Source: Hyphomicrobiales bacterium
GTDB taxonomy: Bacteria > Pseudomonadota > Alphaproteobacteria > Rhizobiales > MH13
Direction: 5' to 3'
Assembly (NCBI GenBank): GCA_017642935.1
Contig: JAEPOK010000001.1
Location: 1,054,001-1,118,000, forward strand
DNA length: 64,000 bases
The notes under the pieces are model-generated. The model had not been told where the DNA came from, did no database searches, and saw only the letters and a program-made list of their open reading frames with translations. Positions 59,475-64,000 of this stretch are shown in pieces. Position 1 is the first letter of the stretch. Each line of letters opens with the position of its first letter. A program made the position numbers and the translations under genes.

Positions 59475-59870
59475 CTAGAACCAACCGATGGCGACTTGCG
59501 CCTCTTCGGACATCCGTTCCGGTGTCCAAGGCGGGTCAAACACCATTTCAACTTGCACGTCCGAGACGCCAGGTGCTGTCGCGACGGCATTTTCCACCCA
59601 GCCGGGCATTTCGCCGGCAACCGGACACCCAGGTGCCGTGAGCGTCATATGGATGGTCACTTTGCGGTTATCGTCGATATCGACCTTGTAGATCAGGCCG
59701 AGCTCATAGATATCGACCGGGATTTCCGGGTCGTACACTGTCTTCAGTGCAGCGACGATGTCCTCGGTCAGCCGCTCCAGTTCGTCAGGCGCAATCGCGG
59801 ATGCGTTCAGCTCGGCAGCATTGGGCGCCTGCTGATCCGTCGAAGTTGGCGCTGTGGCAGTGTCGGTCAT
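59475..59870 (-). CDS. SufT-like DUF59/MIP18 family Fe-S assembly protein
   Basis: A 131-residue protein with a C-terminal MIP18/DUF59 domain: LKTVYDPEIPVDIYELGLIY, the active Cys in LTAPGCPVAGEMPGW, and a final VFDPPWTPERMSEEA. It helps insert or repair Fe-S clusters. Three upstream in-frame starts exist (TTG 59909, ATG 59894, ATG 59882); 59870 is chosen because GGA lies seven bases before it, but the first 30 residues are low complexity and the choice is uncertain. Confidence 0.88.
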   Translation of the reverse strand: MTDTATAPTSTDQQAPNAAELNASAIAPDELERLTEDIVAALKTVYDPEIPVDIYELGLIYKVDIDDNRKVTIHMTLTAPGCPVAGEMPGWVENAVATAPGVSDVQVEMVFDPPWTPERMSEEAQVAIGWF

Positions 59871-59928
59871 CGCTATGTCCATTCTGGGCGACATGCCCAA
59901 CTGTACCAATCAGTGTAACAGTGAACGT

Positions 59929-61149
59929 TCATGTGAAGAAGCTCTGAGCCTTTTTCAAGGCTTCGACAAAGGTATCGACTTCCTCAAACGTGTTGTAGAC
60001 GCCAAAGGACGCACGGCAGGAGGAAGAAACACCATAGCGTTTCAGCAGCGGCTGCGCGCAATGGGTGCCGGCGCGCACGGCGACGCCTGAGCGATCAAGC
60101 AAGGTCGAGATGTCGTGGGCGTGCGCCCCCTCGACCTCAAAGGAGATGATGGCGCCCTTGCCTGGAGCCTCGCCCATAATGCGCACGGCATTGATTTGAC
60201 GGATTTTTTCCATCGCGTAGGTCAGAAGCTCATGCTCGTGCGCGCTGATCGCGTCGCGGCCTATGGCTTCGATGTAATCGAGGGCCAGACCAAGACCGAC
60301 CGCTTGAGCGATGGGCGGCGTTCCGGCCTCAAAGCGGGCTGGCGGCGGCGCGTAGGTCATACCGTCCTCGCGCACCTCGTCAATCATCTCGCCACCGCCC
60401 ATATAGGGTGGGAGATCGGCAAGTTTCTCTGCCTTGCCCCAGAGCGCGCCGATGCCTGACGGGCCATAGAGTTTGTGCCCAGTGACGGCATAAAAATCGC
60501 AGCCAAGCGCCTGGACATCGACGGCCATGTGGACTGCGCCTTGGGCGCCATCAACGACCAGCGTGATATCAGGGCGATCGGCCAAATAGTCCGCAACCGC
60601 ACGGATCGGCGTAACCGTGCCGAGCACATTGGACATGTGGGTTAGGGCGACGATCTTGGTGCGTTCGGTGACCATGCTTTCAAAAGCTTCGACATCAAAG
60701 CTGCCATCCTCCAGAACCGGTACCCATTTGAGCACTGCACCCTTTTTCTCGCGCAGATAGTGCCAAGGCACGATGTTGGAGTGGTGCTCCATCACCGAGA
60801 GGATGATTTCATCCCCCTCCTGGATGCTTTCACCGAGCCCATGGGCAACGAGATTGAGCGCCTCCGTCACAGAACGGGTGAAGACGATTTCCTGATCGCT
60901 AGCCGCGCCAAGAAACCTGGCGACTTTGGCACGCGCACCTTCATAGGCTTCGGTGGCTGCCGTTGAGAGATGATGCAGCCCGCGATGCACATTGGCGTAG
61001 GACGTGCGGTAAAACTCAGCGGTCCCGTCGATCACCTGGTTCGGCTTTTGCGCCGATGCCGCATTGTCCAGATAGACCAGCGGCTTGCCGTTGACTTGTG
61101 TCGAAAGGGCCGGAAAATCCGCCCTGACAGCAGCGACATCCAAACTCAT
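59929..61149 (-). CDS. sufS: Cysteine desulfurase SufS
   Basis: A 406-residue PLP enzyme (group II cysteine desulfurase) that takes sulfur from Cys for Fe-S assembly. The PLP Lys is in AVTGHKLYGPSGIGALWG, the catalytic Cys in SSCRASFGVYNT near residue 363. The ATG at 61149 (MSLDVAAVRADFPAL) is used; the frame also has a TTG one codon upstream. It follows sufD by 16 bases. Confidence 0.95.
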   Translation of the reverse strand: MSLDVAAVRADFPALSTQVNGKPLVYLDNAASAQKPNQVIDGTAEFYRTSYANVHRGLHHLSTAATEAYEGARAKVARFLGAASDQEIVFTRSVTEALNLVAHGLGESIQEGDEIILSVMEHHSNIVPWHYLREKKGAVLKWVPVLEDGSFDVEAFESMVTERTKIVALTHMSNVLGTVTPIRAVADYLADRPDITLVVDGAQGAVHMAVDVQALGCDFYAVTGHKLYGPSGIGALWGKAEKLADLPPYMGGGEMIDEVREDGMTYAPPPARFEAGTPPIAQAVGLGLALDYIEAIGRDAISAHEHELLTYAMEKIRQINAVRIMGEAPGKGAIISFEVEGAHAHDISTLLDRSGVAVRAGTHCAQPLLKRYGVSSSCRASFGVYNTFEEVDTFVEALKKAQSFFT

Positions 61150-61165
61150 CAAAGTCTACTTTCCG

Positions 61166-62458
61166 CTAGCGCGCTGCATGGGCTACAAGCCACGCTTCGA
61201 TGGCGTCAAAGGCGAGCTGCTCGAACGGGTGATCTTCAAAAATCTCCGCCCCTTCGGACAAAAAGGCCTGCAGAAGGAGCTTACGCGCTTCTTTCGGCCC
61301 AATGCCGCGTGCGAGCAGATAAAACATCAGATCTTCATCAATGTCGCCGCAGGTCGCACCGTGGGCACAGCTGACATCATCGGCAAAAATTTCGAGTTCC
61401 GGTTTGGCCACCATATCGGCGGTTTCCGACAACAAGAGCGAGTTGATCGCCATCTGCGCGTCAACCTTCTGGGCGTCCTGCGCAACGACAATCTTACCCT
61501 GGAAGATCGCCTTGGCCGCATCATCGATCACGGCTTTGAACGTCTCCGTGCTGTCACAATGCGGCACCAAATGATCGACATAGAGCGTGGAATCAGAGTG
61601 CTGACGATCGGCGACCATAGTGATGCCGGCAACGTCTAACCGCGCTTCCTTACCAGCGAACACAGCGCGCGTTTCGGTGCGAGCCAGTTTGGCGCCGGCG
61701 ATAAGATGCAGCAGTTTGGTCTGCGACTTTGCCGCAAGATCCAGGGCGACCTCGCCGAGATGAACGGCTTCATCGCCCTCGTTCTGCGTGCGCAGCAAGG
61801 ATAGAGATGCGCCCTCACCCACCGCATAGTTCGTGACGGCGCTCGACTGACTAGCCTGACCATCTGGGCTGATATGGCGTTCGACAATGGTCACGTCAGC
61901 GCCCTCACCGACAGCGATATGTGCGCGGGCGTGGCTCATCGCGCTGCCGGTTGAACGCATGAAGACCAGCTCAAGCGGCGTTTCGATGGTGGCAGCGTTG
62001 GCGATGGTCAGAGCGTAACCATCGCGGACAAAGGCGGCGTTGAGCGCATCAATTGCACGGTCCGGCCTGTCGGAGCCAGCCAGAGACGCAGCGCCATTGC
62101 CAAGCACATCCATCAACGGTGCCAAGCTCACACCATCTGGCAGTTCGGATGGGCTTGATTGCACAAAGCCATCGACGACCACGATCTGCACGGCGTCATC
62201 AAGAAGCGGGGCTGGAACATCGGTCGCGCCGGCGCTGTCCGCCAAGGGTGCGATCTCGCGCACCAACGTGCGAAGATCGGTGTATTTCCATGCCTCAACA
62301 CGGCGATGGGGCAAGCCGTCGCGCTCAAAGAGCGCGATGCGCGTGCGGCGATCAGCATGAATGGCAGCGTTGCCGGGAAGCGTGTCTTCCACCTCGGCAA
62401 AGCTTTCCAGAACCGCGGTTTCGGCGGCAGTCCTGATGCGTTTCAGATCAGCGTTCAT
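61166..62458 (-). CDS. sufD: Fe-S assembly scaffold subunit SufD
   Basis: A 430-residue SufD protein, partner of SufB and SufC in the scaffold complex. The beta-helix core ends with DVSCAHGATCGDIDEDLMFYLLARGI, typical of SufD, with the conserved His in that segment. The ATG at 62458 has GAGGG upstream; a TTG two codons earlier is not needed. It follows sufC by 12 bases. Confidence 0.94.
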   Translation of the reverse strand: MNADLKRIRTAAETAVLESFAEVEDTLPGNAAIHADRRTRIALFERDGLPHRRVEAWKYTDLRTLVREIAPLADSAGATDVPAPLLDDAVQIVVVDGFVQSSPSELPDGVSLAPLMDVLGNGAASLAGSDRPDRAIDALNAAFVRDGYALTIANAATIETPLELVFMRSTGSAMSHARAHIAVGEGADVTIVERHISPDGQASQSSAVTNYAVGEGASLSLLRTQNEGDEAVHLGEVALDLAAKSQTKLLHLIAGAKLARTETRAVFAGKEARLDVAGITMVADRQHSDSTLYVDHLVPHCDSTETFKAVIDDAAKAIFQGKIVVAQDAQKVDAQMAINSLLLSETADMVAKPELEIFADDVSCAHGATCGDIDEDLMFYLLARGIGPKEARKLLLQAFLSEGAEIFEDHPFEQLAFDAIEAWLVAHAAR

Positions 62459-62470
62459 GGTCAATTACCC

Positions 62471-63226
62471 TCAGGCCGCATCAGCTATGATGTCGGCATA
62501 GCCTTTGGCTTCCAACTCGAGCGCCAGCGATTTGTCGCCGCTCTTGACGATCTTGCCAGCCGACAGCACGTGCACATGGTCCGGCACGATGTGGTCGAGC
62601 AGGCGCTGATAATGCGTGATCACCAGGAAGCCGCGATCTGGACCGCGCAGCGCGTTGACGCCTTCGGCCACCACTTTGAGCGCATCGATGTCGAGACCGG
62701 AATCGGTCTCATCGAGAATGCCCATCTTCGGCTCGAGCAACGCCATCTGCATGATCTCGTTGCGCTTTTTCTCACCGCCCGAGAACCCGACGTTCAAGGG
62801 GCGCTTGAGCATGTCCGACGAGATGTTGAGCTCCGCGGCTTTCTCTTTGACGACGCGCATGAAATCGGGCGTGGAAAGCTCGTCCAGCCCCTCGGCCTTG
62901 CGCTTGGCGTTGAGCGCGGTACGCAGGAACGTCATCGTCGCGACACCAGGAATTTCGATCGGGTACTGAAACGCCAGGAACAGGCCTGCATTGGCGCGCT
63001 CATGCGGGTCCATCTCCAGGATGTTTTCGCCGTCAAGCAGGATCTCGCCCTCGGTGACCTCATACTCTTCCTTGCCGGCGATCACATAGGAAAGCGTAGA
63101 CTTGCCCGAGCCGTTGGGGCCCATGATCGCGTGCACTTCGCCCTTGGGAACCGAAAGGTCGACGCCGCGCAGAATCTCGGTGCCGTCTTCGGCGATGCGG
63201 GCATGCAGGTTTTTGATTTGCAGCAT
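62471..63226 (-). CDS. sufC: Fe-S assembly ATPase SufC
   Basis: A 251-residue soluble ABC-type ATPase that drives SufBCD. It has Walker [10 protein letters not shown], the signature [13 protein letters not shown], Walker [15 protein letters not shown] and the switch His in VITHYQRLL. It follows the 69-residue membrane-protein gene by 11 bases. Confidence 0.96.
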   Translation of the reverse strand: MLQIKNLHARIAEDGTEILRGVDLSVPKGEVHAIMGPNGSGKSTLSYVIAGKEEYEVTEGEILLDGENILEMDPHERANAGLFLAFQYPIEIPGVATMTFLRTALNAKRKAEGLDELSTPDFMRVVKEKAAELNISSDMLKRPLNVGFSGGEKKRNEIMQMALLEPKMGILDETDSGLDIDALKVVAEGVNALRGPDRGFLVITHYQRLLDHIVPDHVHVLSAGKIVKSGDKSLALELEAKGYADIIADAA

Positions 63227-63237
63227 AGTTGAAGTCC

Positions 63238-63447
63238 TTATTGCATCAGCGAGAGGGCATCAGCCGAAGCGTCGCCTGCCATCATCGCGTTCAATCCCAG
63301 AAACAAGAGCGCCCAGCCAAGGACGATCACAAAAACGTAAGTTTGGTTCCAGCCGCGTCTGCGGCCGAGCAGAACCACTAAAATGATCGGCCCGGCGAGC
63401 AGACCGACAAAGGCCACCTGGCGGCCAATGAGCATTGCCAACTCCAT
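63238..63447 (-). CDS. Small two-helix membrane protein between sufB and sufC
   Basis: A 69-residue protein with two hydrophobic segments, about 10-28 ([18 protein letters not shown]) and 35-57 ([20 protein letters not shown]), separated by a basic turn (RRRGWN). GGAG precedes the ATG by good spacing, just after the stop of the 55-residue gene. I recognise no family. Its place inside the operon suggests co-translation with the SUF proteins; a link of SUF to the membrane is only a guess. Confidence 0.7.
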   Translation of the reverse strand: MELAMLIGRQVAFVGLLAGPIILVVLLGRRRGWNQTYVFVIVLGWALLFLGLNAMMAGDASADALSLMQ

Positions 63448-63459
63448 ACGCTCTGCTCC

Positions 63460-63627
63460 TTACAGTCCAAGCGCGGCGCGGATATTGGGCGCGAGCGTTG
63501 CGGCGATCATGCCGACCGCTGCTCCCAATACGAGGCGGCGCACAAGCGTGTTGAGCCGCGGAGCCAGAGCCGCCAGCGCACCGCAAATGGCAGCATAATA
63601 GGCCACTGTGATGCCATCGAATGTCAC
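63460..63627 (-). CDS. 55-residue protein gene overlapping the end of sufB
   Basis: A 55-residue frame that begins with GTG at 63627 and overlaps the sufB TGA by four bases (GTGA), a classic coupling arrangement. The product, starting VTFDGITVAYYAAICGAL, has one or two hydrophobic segments (about 7-22 and 33-46) around a basic PRLNTLVRR turn. It ends 12 bases before the next small gene. No family recognised. The evidence for coding is position, overlap and composition, not similarity. Confidence 0.6.
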   Translation of the reverse strand: MTFDGITVAYYAAICGALAALAPRLNTLVRRLVLGAAVGMIAATLAPNIRAALGL

Positions 63628-64000
63628 CCCACTGACCCTTCAAGCGAAATGCCAATAAGCTTCTGAGATTCCACCATGAATTCCATAGGAAGCTTTTGCA
63701 GCACGTCCTTCACAAAGCCATTGACGATCAGCGCCACGGCTTCCTCTTCATTGAGGCCGCGCTGCAGGCAGTAGAACATTTGATCGTCAGAGATCTTCGA
63801 GGTTGTCGCCTCATGTTCGAGCACCGCCTTGGAGTTCTTCGATTCGATGTAGGGGATCGTATGCGCCCCACACCTATCGCCGATCAGCAGGCTGTCGCAC
63901 TGGGTAAAGTTGCGCGCATTCTTGGCGTTGCGCGCCACCTGCACGAGGCCACGATAGGTTGAATCCGATTTCCCTGCCGCGATTCCCTTGGCGATGATCT
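63624..64000 (-). CDS. sufB: Fe-S assembly scaffold SufB, C-terminal part
   Basis: The last ~125 codons of SufB; the frame is open to the window edge. The segment has the SufB signatures NFTQCDSLLIGDRCGAHTIPYIESKN (including the functional Cys), HEATTSKISDDQMFYCLQRG and NGFVKDVLQKLPMEF. SufB is the main site of nascent cluster assembly with SufC and SufD. It is the most upstream suf gene seen here. Confidence 0.95.
   Translation of the reverse strand, partial: IIAKGIAAGKSDSTYRGLVQVARNAKNARNFTQCDSLLIGDRCGAHTIPYIESKNSKAVLEHEATTSKISDDQMFYCLQRGLNEEEAVALIVNGFVKDVLQKLPMEFMVESQKLIGISLEGSVG

Overview
The window is GC-rich chromosomal DNA from an alphaproteobacterium, most likely of the Hyphomicrobiales (Rhizobiales). 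The evidence is gene order (nuoA-N followed by birA, rnj, mce, a DUF1467 gene and proS; tig-clpP-clpX-lon-hupB; a rhizobial-style hup/hyp cluster) and protein signatures such as NuoE with an added C-terminal helix-hairpin-helix domain. Nearly everything from 1 to 48 kb and from 59 to 64 kb is on the minus strand. The plus strand carries glnB-glnA, phoX, parE, a DEAD-box helicase and a diguanylate cyclase at 48.9-59.0 kb. Genes are intact and tightly packed; proS and sufB run off the two ends. No insertion sequence, prophage or CRISPR array was seen.

Reading the minus strand from high to low coordinates: (a) 59.1-64.0 kb is a SUF iron-sulfur operon (sufB, two tiny membrane-protein genes, sufC, sufD, sufS, sufT-like, sufA-like). 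(b) 41.1-48.6 kb holds a tRNA-Leu, trigger factor, ClpP, ClpX, Lon, HU and a tRNA-Val. (c) 22-40.5 kb is a [NiFe]-hydrogenase island. One unit is hupS-hupL-small His-rich membrane gene-hupC, closed by a strong terminator. The second is a run of overlapping genes, hupDFGHIJK-hypABCDEX-hupR-like activator-hypF, with a DUF3422 gene at its end. (d) 1-21.2 kb is a tRNA-Asp, the complete 14-subunit complex I operon with two extra genes between nuoF and nuoG, then birA, rnj, mce, DUF1467, a small secreted protein and proS.

The regions join up functionally. The hydrogenase feeds electrons from H2 into the quinone pool through the b-type cytochrome HupC, in parallel with complex I, and SUF supplies the Fe-S clusters both enzymes need. 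The hydrogenase small subunit carries the two extra cysteines diagnostic of the O2-tolerant [4Fe-3S] proximal cluster. HypX, the CO-ligand synthase used in air, is also present. The hupS promoter combines a sigma-54 -24/-12 element with an exact FNR/FixK-type box, which fits control by both the sigma-54 activator in the cluster and an oxygen-responsive regulator. The plus-strand genes add nitrogen control (NtrC-like site plus sigma-54 promoter before glnB) and phosphate control (four Pho repeats before phoX).

Most unusual observations: a 5 x 21-bp GTCGCGAC-containing tandem array inserted in frame in the zinc-finger region of hypF; an 84-residue HPGHG-type membrane protein encoded between hupL and hupC; DUF3422 joined to the hydrogenase operon; paired HhH domains in nuoE and its operon neighbour; two tiny coupled genes between sufB and sufC; and a non-coding plus-strand interval near 1.4-1.6 kb ending in a strong terminator.
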